This document shows positions 26,589-34,649 of a DNA stretch of 38,148 bases, piece after piece. The notes beneath the pieces were generated by a model. That model was not told the origin of the DNA and made no database searches. It saw only the letters and a program-made list of their open reading frames with translations. Source of the DNA: Sulfurimonas sp. (GTDB lineage: Bacteria; Campylobacterota; Campylobacteria; Campylobacterales; Sulfurimonadaceae); NCBI RefSeq assembly GCF_028694895.1, contig NZ_JAQVKA010000009.1, positions 1 through 38,148 of the forward strand, read 5' to 3'. A program made the translations under genes and the position numbers. The number at the start of each line of letters is the position of its first letter. The stretch's first letter is position 1.

Positions 26589-27310
26589 TATCTACTAACC
26601 TCTTTTAAAATTAACTCTCTGTTATAATTTAACCCGTATTGATCATAAACAATGCTTTTTATTATTTTCTTTGAATTTTCATCTTCAATATTTTTAAGTA
26701 AGTTGTTTATCTCTGCTTCCATATCCATTTCAGACTCTTTTGTCATAATATCGAAACTTCCTTCATATTGAACTCCATCTATTTTAGCCATTACTTTATA
26801 AACTTTTGAATATTGAAAATATTTACTATTTAGCACAATCGCACTATCCACAAACTTTTTTTTCTCTATTATCTTACTTTTGTCATCTTCTAAAATCAAT
26901 TCGATTGAATAATCTTTGCCTAACTCTATTTTAATATCTTCATTTGGTTTAATAATACTACCTATTGGAATACCTATATCTTTCATTTCTTTGGAAAATC
27001 TTTTAATGCCAAAAGATGTTTTTTGATTTTCGCTAAAAGAGAAAAGACGTTTAAAATTTATAGGATTACTTTCAATATCATCCAATGTATATGATTCTTT
27101 ACCAAATATTTTTTTGCATCCAAGGGATAATTTGCTGATATAGCATATATTAATATCATCAATAGCTTCTATTTTTTTACAATTTTTGATAGCTACTGGA
27201 GACATAACTATGTCATCACATTTAAACTTACTAGATGATTCTCCCAATATTAAAACATTTGACGATAACCAACTAACCAAAGTTATAAATAAAAATGTAA
27301 CTTTAATCAT
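26588..27310 (-). CDS. Exported protein of unknown function in the CHASE2-M48 operon
   Basis: A 240-residue protein with a signal peptide (TFLFITLVSWLSSNVLILG), no membrane segment after it, and four cysteines in the first third (around residues 31, 44, 56 and 65), suggesting disulfides. The middle (about 115-190) is rich in beta-strand-forming residues and could be an immunoglobulin-like or carrier fold; the last 45 residues are helical. I recognise no family. AAGGGG lies four bases before the ATG. It is translationally coupled to the M48 peptidase and follows the CHASE2 gene after 33 bases. Confidence 0.72.
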   Translation of the reverse strand: MIKVTFLFITLVSWLSSNVLILGESSSKFKCDDIVMSPVAIKNCKKIEAIDDINICYISKLSLGCKKIFGKESYTLDDIESNPINFKRLFSFSENQKTSFGIKRFSKEMKDIGIPIGSIIKPNEDIKIELGKDYSIELILEDDKSKIIEKKKFVDSAIVLNSKYFQYSKVYKVMAKIDGVQYEGSFDIMTKESEMDMEAEINNLLKNIEDENSKKIIKSIVYDQYGLNYNRELILKEVSR

Positions 27311-27343
27311 AATACCCCTTTTTGTACATATCTAATCACTTGC

Positions 27344-28633
27344 TCATAAACTACTTAATAAACTAAAAATACCAATTAAAACAAAAATAGTTTTTATCTT
27401 GAGCATAGATTTTACTATATCCAAACATTCATAGTCTGAATAACTATTTTCCTCAACTATCTTTTTTTCTCCCAACCTTAAAATTCCATCTAAGAACATA
27501 CCTATCAATAATGGTACAGGATTCATCCACATGTATAAATTATGAAAAAGATACCCTGAAATATAAAGTGACATAAAGTAAAAGAATACTATAAGAGAAA
27601 TAAGTTTTAGATTATTATAAAACAACATTTTTTTTGATTCTATATTTTCACGGCTATTTAAAAGCAAATTTAAAATATATCCAAAACTAAAGCCCATAAT
27701 AATGTCATAAATAATAAGAGTTAAATATACATTTGATTTTTCGATACTATGATTTAAAGAATAATAAATTGCATTTAGTATTTCAACACCATATTTATCA
27801 CCATAAGGCGTCAAATACGAATCACCAAAACCATAACTTCCTCCTAAAAAAATAACCTTATTATTGAAATTATATTTATTAATATCCTCAAAGGAGTCAA
27901 TGTTTATTGTACTGCTATTTATTTTCTGATAGTTTATTGGTTTTTTTGTATATGATTTAGATTGCACTTTAAAAATATTAATAATATCTTCTATCTGATA
28001 TTTGTTATTTTTAGTGTAATCACATAAATCTTCTTTTCTTATTTGATTATTTAAGATTAAGGAAACATGATATGGGTCTTCAAAATACTGAGAGACAGAT
28101 CCTATCTCATTTGTAAGAAGAGGAAATGCAAACTTTATATTAGCGTTACACATCTCTTTTACCCAATTATATTTCAGATTCTGATTCTCTATTGTTTGAG
28201 AAAAAAAAGCAAATGGCAAAACAATATCTACATTACTCGAGTTATTTTTTAAAAGTTCGTATAACTTAGTTTTACTTTGTTGCTCTTTTGCCCCAAAATT
28301 ATAATCTGGAGAAATATCTAAATCAAAAATGATACTTTTAGGACTTTGTTTAATAATTTCTTCAATGAAATAAGCTATTTTATCTTTATCTAGAGGTGTC
28401 TTAGAATTAAATCCTTTTTCAAATAGTTTATTAGTAATTAGAACTGCTATCGATTCAGTGCTGTCCATATATTCAGATTTATTATCATATGAACTCTCTA
28501 CACTCTGCAACATTGCAGAATGTAAAAGATTAAAGTAGCCTAATTTATTATCTAAAATAAATATTATGCCATTCACAAAAAAAAATGAAATTGCAATTAA
28601 TAAAAATTTTGAATTTTGAATTTTTTTACACAC
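27344..28633 (-). CDS. CHASE2-domain membrane protein without an output domain
   Basis: A 429-residue inner-membrane protein. One N-terminal helix (about 10-27) is followed by a periplasmic CHASE2 sensor domain of about 270 residues, marked by KSIIFDLDIS (98-107) and its C-terminal signature NKVIFLGGSYGFGDSYLTPY with GVEILNAIYYS. Three or four membrane helices follow (about 303-325, 345-363, 369-387 and 411-428). CHASE2 usually feeds a kinase or cyclase, but here nothing lies beyond the helices. The start appears to be a GTG at 28633, the longest open option before the hydrophobic helix. It heads an AT-rich operon with an exported protein and an M48 peptidase. Confidence 0.78.
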   Translation of the reverse strand: MCKKIQNSKFLLIAISFFFVNGIIFILDNKLGYFNLLHSAMLQSVESSYDNKSEYMDSTESIAVLITNKLFEKGFNSKTPLDKDKIAYFIEEIIKQSPKSIIFDLDISPDYNFGAKEQQSKTKLYELLKNNSSNVDIVLPFAFFSQTIENQNLKYNWVKEMCNANIKFAFPLLTNEIGSVSQYFEDPYHVSLILNNQIRKEDLCDYTKNNKYQIEDIINIFKVQSKSYTKKPINYQKINSSTINIDSFEDINKYNFNNKVIFLGGSYGFGDSYLTPYGDKYGVEILNAIYYSLNHSIEKSNVYLTLIIYDIIMGFSFGYILNLLLNSRENIESKKMLFYNNLKLISLIVFFYFMSLYISGYLFHNLYMWMNPVPLLIGMFLDGILRLGEKKIVEENSYSDYECLDIVKSMLKIKTIFVLIGIFSLLSSL

Positions 28634-28729
28634 CAGTAACTCACCTATTTGACAAAATCAACTTATAATTAATAACATGTAGATTTAAAATTTTTAACAT
28701 AATGTAACACTACTACTTGTATTCTCCAC

Positions 28730-30052
28730 TTAAATCCCCATTCCATTTAGCTGATTTGCAACATACTTTGCGTGGTTGTCCGTCATACCAACTATATAGT
28801 CAACCACTCTTTGATACATGTTATAAAGGCTCTGCTCTTTTTTTGGTCTATCATCTTCCATAAGTTCTAACGCTCTTTTGTACCTAAAGGATACTTTACT
28901 CTCATCCTCTTTTTTATAAAAATCATAGGTTGCAAGTATAAGGTTATCAAGTAGAGTCTCTATGATGTTGTAAGCACCAAGCTCTAGCTCTATCTTTCTT
29001 TTTTCATTAAATATTTTTGAGCTTGCAAGCTTTTTTGCCTCTTTTATAGCGCTTTTATACTCTGTGTTTGTAAAACACGCTATGAGGTCTTGTGGCTGAG
29101 TATCACTCATGATTACATCAAAATTATCTTCAAATACTTCCATTGTATGAACAGCTAGATTATGGATAGAGATAGCAACAAGCCTTGAGACTTTTTTTAT
29201 ATCTGAATATCCAACATCTTCATATACTGCCTCAACCTCTCTCTCGCCACAGATGAGAGTAAATATCTCTTTTGTATCTTTTAGCGTTATGATTTTAAGC
29301 TCAACTGCATCTTGCAAATCAAGTAGTCCATAACAGATATCATCAGATGCTTCCATAAGGTATGAGAGCGGATGTCTTTTATAAGAGCCATCTATCTTTA
29401 CAAGCCCCAGCTCCAAAAACAGAAGCTTAAAAAACTCTGCTTCACTTTGAAAGAAGTTAAATTTTGATTTACCTAGATGCTCACACCTAGCTGATGAGTA
29501 AGGATACTTTACCAAAGTTCCAAGTGTTGCAAAAGTTAGCCTCATCCCTCCACAAAAAAGATTGTTTTCTATCTGGCTTACCACTCTAAAGCTTTGTGCA
29601 TTTCCATCAAGGTTTATAAAATCCTCAAGCTCATCATGCGAGAGCTCTTTTAAAAATGGCTCATCTCTATTTCTCTCAAACCACTCTTTGATAACCTCTT
29701 CTCCCGCGTGTCCAAATGGAGGATTGCCTATATCATGAGCTAAACAAGCAGTTTGAATGATATATGCAACATCGTAAGGATCTATCTCCATCTCAGGATA
29801 TTTTTTATTCAAAAGCTCCCCTGCTCTAAGCCCAAGACTCCGCCCAACACTTGCTACTTCCAAACTGTGTGTAAGTCTATTATGAACATGGTCATTTTTA
29901 GAGAGTGGATGAACTTGCGTCTTTTTTGAGAGTCTTCTAAAAGAGTTTGAAAATATAACTCTGTCATAATCTTTATGAAAGCTGCTTCTATAATACTTCT
30001 GCTCTTCTTTTAGAGCGTAGTCTCGTTTTTTTGAGAGTAGTTTTTTAAACAT
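28730..30052 (-). CDS. dgt: Deoxyguanosinetriphosphate triphosphohydrolase-like protein (dNTPase)
   Basis: A 440-residue HD-domain enzyme that splits dNTPs to nucleoside and triphosphate. The metal motif is H62 (NRLTHSLEV) with H106-D107 (ACLAHDIGNPPFGHAG); SFRRLSKKTQVHP (37-49) is the classic N-terminal family block, and YLMEASDDICYGLLDLQDAVE contains the later Asp ligand. Intact and of normal length for the type I class. These enzymes control dNTP pools and sometimes contribute to phage defence. A good -10 lies 23 bases upstream, divergent from lemA. Confidence 0.92.
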   Translation of the reverse strand: MFKKLLSKKRDYALKEEQKYYRSSFHKDYDRVIFSNSFRRLSKKTQVHPLSKNDHVHNRLTHSLEVASVGRSLGLRAGELLNKKYPEMEIDPYDVAYIIQTACLAHDIGNPPFGHAGEEVIKEWFERNRDEPFLKELSHDELEDFINLDGNAQSFRVVSQIENNLFCGGMRLTFATLGTLVKYPYSSARCEHLGKSKFNFFQSEAEFFKLLFLELGLVKIDGSYKRHPLSYLMEASDDICYGLLDLQDAVELKIITLKDTKEIFTLICGEREVEAVYEDVGYSDIKKVSRLVAISIHNLAVHTMEVFEDNFDVIMSDTQPQDLIACFTNTEYKSAIKEAKKLASSKIFNEKRKIELELGAYNIIETLLDNLILATYDFYKKEDESKVSFRYKRALELMEDDRPKKEQSLYNMYQRVVDYIVGMTDNHAKYVANQLNGMGI

Positions 30053-30074
30053 CTTGATTCCCGCATATAAAAAT

Positions 30075-30080
30075 ATTATA
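30075..30080 (-). promoter_or_regulatory. -10 element of dgt
   Basis: TATAAT on the minus strand (30080-30075) stands 22 bases before the dgt ATG at 30052, leaving a leader of about 15 bases. The rest of the 129-base divergent gap contains the lemA leader with its AAAGGA ribosome site; its promoter is not obvious. Confidence 0.4.
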
Positions 30081-30181
30081 TTGTTATATCACAATTTCTA
30101 AAATATCGCTAATTAAACAAAAACAAAAGCTCAACTCTTTTTTGATAAACTACTACCCCAATAAACAAAAAGGATTATCCA

Positions 30182-30736
30182 ATGTCAACTCCTATAATTA
30201 TTATAATTGTTATAGCTATCGTTCTTATCTTGATGTACAACTCACTTGTGGCTAAGAAAAACCAAGTTGAGAACATCTTTGCAAGTGTAGATACAAACCT
30301 AAAAAAACGTTACGACCTTATTCCAAACCTTGTTGCTTCAGTTAGCAAATATATGGAGCATGAAAAATCACTCTTAAGTGAGATTACAAAACTTCGCGCA
30401 GAAGCTACAAGACCAGATATCAGTGATGCCAACAAAATAGCACTTGATGCAAAGATAAGCTCTGCACTTGGCTCTATCATGATAGCAGTAGAGGCATATC
30501 CAGAGTTAAAGGCAAATGAAAACGTAATGAACCTTCAATACACTCTTCATGAGATAGAAGAGCAGATTTCAGCATCAAGACGCTCATACAATCAAGCGGT
30601 TACAGACTACAACAACGCTATAGATATGGTGCCTACAAGTTTTATGGCTTCACTTATGAACTACAGAAGAAAGCAGGTCTTTGAGATTGAGCAGAGCGAG
30701 CGTCAAAATGTAAATGTTAAAGAGCTCTTTAGTTAG
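30182..30736 (+). CDS. lemA: LemA family protein
   Basis: A 184-residue protein with one N-terminal membrane helix (about 4-22) and a long helical domain. LVAKKNQVENIFASVDTNLKKRYDLIPNLV (split at about 27-56) is the LemA signature, and ISASRRSYNQAVTDYNNAI is the second conserved block. LemA proteins occur in many bacteria; their function is unsettled, with links to membrane stress and to DUF3137 partners. The DUF3137 gene follows after eight bases. Confidence 0.92.
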   Translation: MSTPIIIIIVIAIVLILMYNSLVAKKNQVENIFASVDTNLKKRYDLIPNLVASVSKYMEHEKSLLSEITKLRAEATRPDISDANKIALDAKISSALGSIMIAVEAYPELKANENVMNLQYTLHEIEEQISASRRSYNQAVTDYNNAIDMVPTSFMASLMNYRRKQVFEIEQSERQNVNVKELFS

Positions 30737-30744
30737 GCTTAGAG

Positions 30745-31686
30745 TTGAAAAGTATAAGTGAGCTTACTGATTTTTACTATAAATCTCTTTTTCCTACCTT
30801 AGAAAAACTAGAAAAAGATAGAAGAGATCTTAGTCATAGAATAATCATGGCTGGGGTCATTTTAACTTCTATTGCTATTGTTATCGCTTTTGCTTTAGGC
30901 GCCTTTTACGAGTTTATACTTATAGCTTATATAATCTTAGGCACTATTATTTATAAATTTTTAGCACATAGCTATATCAGTGAGTTTAAATATAGCGTTA
31001 TACAACCACTTGTTAATGCTATTGACAACTCTCTTGAGTACTCGGCACCTCTGCATGTATCTGAGTATCTATTTGAGGGCTCAAACCTATTTTCAAAGCC
31101 AGATAGAGTAAGAGGAAATGACTATGTCAAGGGTAGGATAGATGGTATAAACATAGAGTTCTCAGACCTACATGCCGAGATGAAAACTCAAAACTCAAAA
31201 GGCAAAGATAACTGGGTAACTCTCTTTAAAGGGCTTTTCATAGTTGCAGAGTTTAACAAAAACTTCTCTTCTCAAACAGTAGTTCTACCAGATAGTGCCC
31301 AGAGTGTATTTGGGGATTTGATTGGGCATTGGCTTCAGTCAAACAACGTCTCAAGAGATGAGTTAGTTAAGATGGATAACCCTGAGTTTGAATCAGCCTT
31401 TGTAGTTTACTCAAACGATCAAATAGAAGCTAGATATATCCTCTCGCACTCACTTATGGAAAAACTGCTATCATTTAAGAACAAATCAACTCGGCCAATA
31501 CATACCTCTTTTAGGGCAAATCATATTTATATGGCGATAAGCTATGATAAAGACCTCTTTGAGCCATCAATCTTTCGCTCACTTTTAGAGCATAAAGTAG
31601 CTATGGAGTATGTAAAAACTCTGCACCTTGCCGTTGGCATAGTAGAAGAGTTAAAGTTAAACCAAAAATTATGGAGCAAAAGATGA
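30745..31686 (+). CDS. DUF3137-family membrane protein
   Basis: A 313-residue protein with two adjacent membrane helices near the N-terminus (about 33-51 and 55-75) and a cytoplasmic domain with the DUF3137 features: GIDGINIEFSDLHAE-like strand, FKGLFIVAEFNKNF, FESAFVVYSNDQIEARYILS. It is the habitual partner of LemA. The start is a TTG at 30745 with AGAG close upstream; the resulting N-terminus (SISELTDFYYKSLFPTLEKL) fits the family. It overlaps the next gene as ATGA. Confidence 0.83.
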   Translation: MKSISELTDFYYKSLFPTLEKLEKDRRDLSHRIIMAGVILTSIAIVIAFALGAFYEFILIAYIILGTIIYKFLAHSYISEFKYSVIQPLVNAIDNSLEYSAPLHVSEYLFEGSNLFSKPDRVRGNDYVKGRIDGINIEFSDLHAEMKTQNSKGKDNWVTLFKGLFIVAEFNKNFSSQTVVLPDSAQSVFGDLIGHWLQSNNVSRDELVKMDNPEFESAFVVYSNDQIEARYILSHSLMEKLLSFKNKSTRPIHTSFRANHIYMAISYDKDLFEPSIFRSLLEHKVAMEYVKTLHLAVGIVEELKLNQKLWSKR

Positions 31687-32462
31687 GTGAAAAAGAGATA
31701 GTTTTAAGAAGTATAAAAGATCTACTAACACCAAAAATGCTCAAATACTCCATCGTGCCATTTGTACTAAGTTTGGTAGTTTTGTACATAGTTTTTTTTA
31801 TAATCGCTAGTATGGGCGTAGAGCAATTAGGCACACTGAGTGTTGAGAGCTCTCAAACTACACTACAGAGTGGAGTGCCTCATACAGAGAGCTTTAATGC
31901 TACTATAGTTGGCTCATCTATTGTAAAATTTTTGATGCACTATGCCATAACGTCATGGCTTGTTACATTTTTCATCTATGCGATAGGCACTTTTTTAGCT
32001 ATCTACTTCTCTATCTTTTTAGCAGTTATCATTATAGGGTTTTTAACCCCTTTTGTTTTAGCAGAGCTTCAAAGAAGGTCATACAGTGATGTTGCCATGA
32101 TTGGCCATTCAAACCTTCTCTACTCTTTATTTTTACTGCTAAAATCAACGCTTATTATGGTTTTGCTCTTTATACTTCTTATACCGTTTTACTTTATTCC
32201 GTTTTTAAACATCATCGCACTAAACCTTCCAATGTACTACTTTTTTCACAAAATGCTCATCTTTGATATATCTTCAAGTATCTGTACAAAAGAAGAAGCA
32301 AAAGAGATAGCTTACTTTAAAGCTAGTAGTTTAAGAACAAAAACAGCGCTTCTCTACCTTATATCTCTTATACCTTTTGCGATATTTTTTGTAGCGATAT
32401 TTTTTGTTATATATTTAGGACACACATACTTCTTAGCAACAAGAGAGCTTAGAGAGCGTTAA
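31683..32462 (+). CDS. EI24/CysZ-like integral membrane protein
   Basis: A 259-residue membrane protein with about five to six helices in the EI24 (CysZ-like) pattern, including a long hydrophobic block in residues 95-135, LLIPFYFIPFLNIIALNLPMYYF at about 173-195, and a final helix pair near 220-250. CysZ itself takes up sulfate; relatives are often unassigned. The start is set at 31683: GGAG lies six bases upstream and it overlaps the previous stop as ATGA. An in-frame ATG at 31671 would consume that ribosome site. The stop is interlocked (TTAA) with the convergent lipoprotein gene. Confidence 0.8.
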   Translation: MSEKEIVLRSIKDLLTPKMLKYSIVPFVLSLVVLYIVFFIIASMGVEQLGTLSVESSQTTLQSGVPHTESFNATIVGSSIVKFLMHYAITSWLVTFFIYAIGTFLAIYFSIFLAVIIIGFLTPFVLAELQRRSYSDVAMIGHSNLLYSLFLLLKSTLIMVLLFILLIPFYFIPFLNIIALNLPMYYFFHKMLIFDISSSICTKEEAKEIAYFKASSLRTKTALLYLISLIPFAIFFVAIFFVIYLGHTYFLATRELRER

Positions 32463-32881
32463 GGGGCACTTTTTATCTCCATATCACTAAGCATCTCTTT
32501 TATCAAAGGCTCAAAAAGCGCTCTACTCTTCTCACCCTTATAATCTTTGTAAGCGTTATATAATTTTTTATCTCTGTAATAAAGCTCTATGGAGACCAAC
32601 CCATCAAAACTATAATCAGATGAAGTTTTTGAGAGTGGATTTGTACACGTCCCTTTGTAGTCTCTATGCTCAACCCTTAGCCTATACTCAGAACTCCCCA
32701 CCAAAAACCCTCGGCTCTTCATTATCTCGCTAACACTCTCTTTAGAAAACTCATCACTAGCAATAATCTCTACTCTCTTAATCTCAGAGCCGATTTTGCT
32801 TTTATCATAAATATTTGTATACATAGTTCCATCGCACCCAACAAAGAGGAGTAACAATATAAATAAAAGTATGTTTTTCAT
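32459..32881 (-). CDS. Small lipoprotein of unknown function
   Basis: A 140-residue protein with a lipoprotein signal: a hydrophobic run and LLFVGC, giving lipidated C16. The mature part begins DGTMYTNIYDKS, has a strand-rich middle and one more cysteine (KGTCTNPL). The pattern (conserved-looking signal, KRVEIIASDEFSK, SIELYYRDKKLYNAYKDY) resembles short outer-membrane lipoproteins of envelope assembly, but I do not recognise a family. It lies alone on the minus strand between the lemA group and the secretion locus. Confidence 0.75.
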   Translation of the reverse strand: MKNILLFILLLLFVGCDGTMYTNIYDKSKIGSEIKRVEIIASDEFSKESVSEIMKSRGFLVGSSEYRLRVEHRDYKGTCTNPLSKTSSDYSFDGLVSIELYYRDKKLYNAYKDYKGEKSRALFEPLIKEMLSDMEIKSAP

Positions 32882-33004
32882 TCCTACTCTTCGACGAATT
32901 AAAATCTTTCACATATTACTGAAATGTATATTTAGTGCAAGTTAAGTGCTTTTTAAATATTTCCAAAGTACTCTAACGAAATTTGTTATTTAAAGTAGAA
33001 TTAT

Positions 33005-34633
33005 ATGAAGCATATCTTTTTTTTATTGTTTATTGTCTATACGTTATTTGCACTTACGCAAGATGAAATGAATAATCTTTACGAACAGAACTCTCTTCAA
33101 AATAGAGTTCTAGAAAATGAGCAAAAACGTCGTTTTGAGGAAGATCAACAAAAAAGCAAAGATAACATCGATAAAATTAAACCAGATAAACTTGAAATGC
33201 AAGAGTCTGAAGATAAAAAAAAATGCATTTTCATCAATGATATAATAATTGATAAATCTAATATTTTAGAGACTAAAGAGTTAGAAAAAATAAAAAAACC
33301 TTATTTAAATAAATGTAATACGATAGAAGATTTAAATAATTTTACCAAAGAAATTTCCAACATGTACATCTCTAGAGGGTTCATTACAAGTAGAGCTTAT
33401 TTAAAATTACAAGATTTATCAGATGGGGTTATAAATATATCTCTGCTTGAGGGAAAAATAAAAGCAGTAAAAAACAGAGATTTATATATTTCAAATATAT
33501 ATGATGATTTAGAGGGAAATGTTTTAAATTTGCAAGATTTAGAAACTGGTATTAAACAGCTTGAAAGATTGCGCTCTCAAGTAGTAAAATTGGACTTAAA
33601 GCCAAGCGATGAAGTTGGCTATACTGATGTACTTATATCAAAAGAGGCTGGATATAGTAATTATAATGGTTATGCAAGTGTAAATAATTATGGTAGTGAC
33701 GCAACAGGCAAGAATCAAGTTACTGCTTATCTGAGTTATGAAAACTTGTTTGGTATAAATGATACTATTAGCGTATCTATTAACACAACAGATAATGTTT
33801 TTAAAACTAGCGACAATATTTTAGCGACATCATTATCTTATTCGCTACCCTATTTTAAAAACTACTTTACTCTCTCTTTATCTACATTTAAATATAAACA
33901 GACAATTTATGACCAATTCGATAGCACTCTCCTTTCCGAAGGCTCAAGCGACATTTTTACATTGTCTGATGAGTATATACTTTATAGCTCTAAAAAACAT
34001 TCGCTTAATTTTATAGCTAAACTTAACAGAAAAAACAATAAAAACTATTTAAGTGACACTCTTATTGAGTTGCAGAGTTATAATTTAACTTCGTCTAGTT
34101 TTGGATTTTCTTATATTTATTATGGGGAAGGCTCTTATTTTAGTAGTGAATTATTGATGCATAAAAGTTTAAGTAGCAATATAGACTTCACAAAATATAC
34201 CCTAGATTTTAGCTATACAAAATATTTTCAACATGAGTTGCAACCTAAGATAAATACAGTGATACATACACAATACACAGGTTATGATGTGTATGCTACA
34301 GAGCAGTTGTCAATCGGAGGACCTTATAGTGTTAGAGGGTTTAAAGATGGCGGTATCAATGGCTTTAAAGGCGGTTACATAAGAAATGACTTTCAAATTA
34401 CAAAAAATATTTCAAATATATCATTCTCACCTTATTTAGGTCTTGATTATGGTTACATAAAAGCAACCAACGGTGTAGAAGGTGGAACTATAGTTGGTAG
34501 TTCTGTTGGACTTAAGATTGCTTATTTAAACAACTTATTTGAAATACACTATAACAAAAAGTTACAAAATACACCAGAAACAAAAATAAAGAACGATAAT
34601 TTTATAGGATTCTCCTATTCTTATATTTTCTAA
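33005..34633 (+). CDS. TpsB-type two-partner secretion outer-membrane transporter (FhaC/ShlB family)
   Basis: A 542-residue outer-membrane protein that recognises the TpsA exoprotein encoded next and moves it to the cell surface. A signal peptide (residues 1-17) is followed by a charged helix and linker (to about 68) and two POTRA domains (about 70-148 and 150-205; FITSRAYLKLQDLSDGVINI with SLLEGKIKAV). The 16-strand barrel runs from about 210 to the end. The tip of the inward loop is VRGF (443-446) in SIGGPYSVRGFKDGG, with GGYIRND in the expected place downstream, and the last residue is the aromatic F of barrel proteins. No recognisable ribosome site precedes the ATG. The gene for its partner starts 16 bases after the stop. 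Confidence 0.9.
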   Translation: MKHIFFLLFIVYTLFALTQDEMNNLYEQNSLQNRVLENEQKRRFEEDQQKSKDNIDKIKPDKLEMQESEDKKKCIFINDIIIDKSNILETKELEKIKKPYLNKCNTIEDLNNFTKEISNMYISRGFITSRAYLKLQDLSDGVINISLLEGKIKAVKNRDLYISNIYDDLEGNVLNLQDLETGIKQLERLRSQVVKLDLKPSDEVGYTDVLISKEAGYSNYNGYASVNNYGSDATGKNQVTAYLSYENLFGINDTISVSINTTDNVFKTSDNILATSLSYSLPYFKNYFTLSLSTFKYKQTIYDQFDSTLLSEGSSDIFTLSDEYILYSSKKHSLNFIAKLNRKNNKNYLSDTLIELQSYNLTSSSFGFSYIYYGEGSYFSSELLMHKSLSSNIDFTKYTLDFSYTKYFQHELQPKINTVIHTQYTGYDVYATEQLSIGGPYSVRGFKDGGINGFKGGYIRNDFQITKNISNISFSPYLGLDYGYIKATNGVEGGTIVGSSVGLKIAYLNNLFEIHYNKKLQNTPETKIKNDNFIGFSYSYIF

Positions 34634-34649
34634 TTAATTTTATTGTATT

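Noticed and set aside
32996..33001. TAGAAT as -10 of tpsB
   Set aside because: Transcription would start after the ATG at 33005. A leaderless or later start is not supported, so the real promoter is probably further upstream in the 123-base gap.
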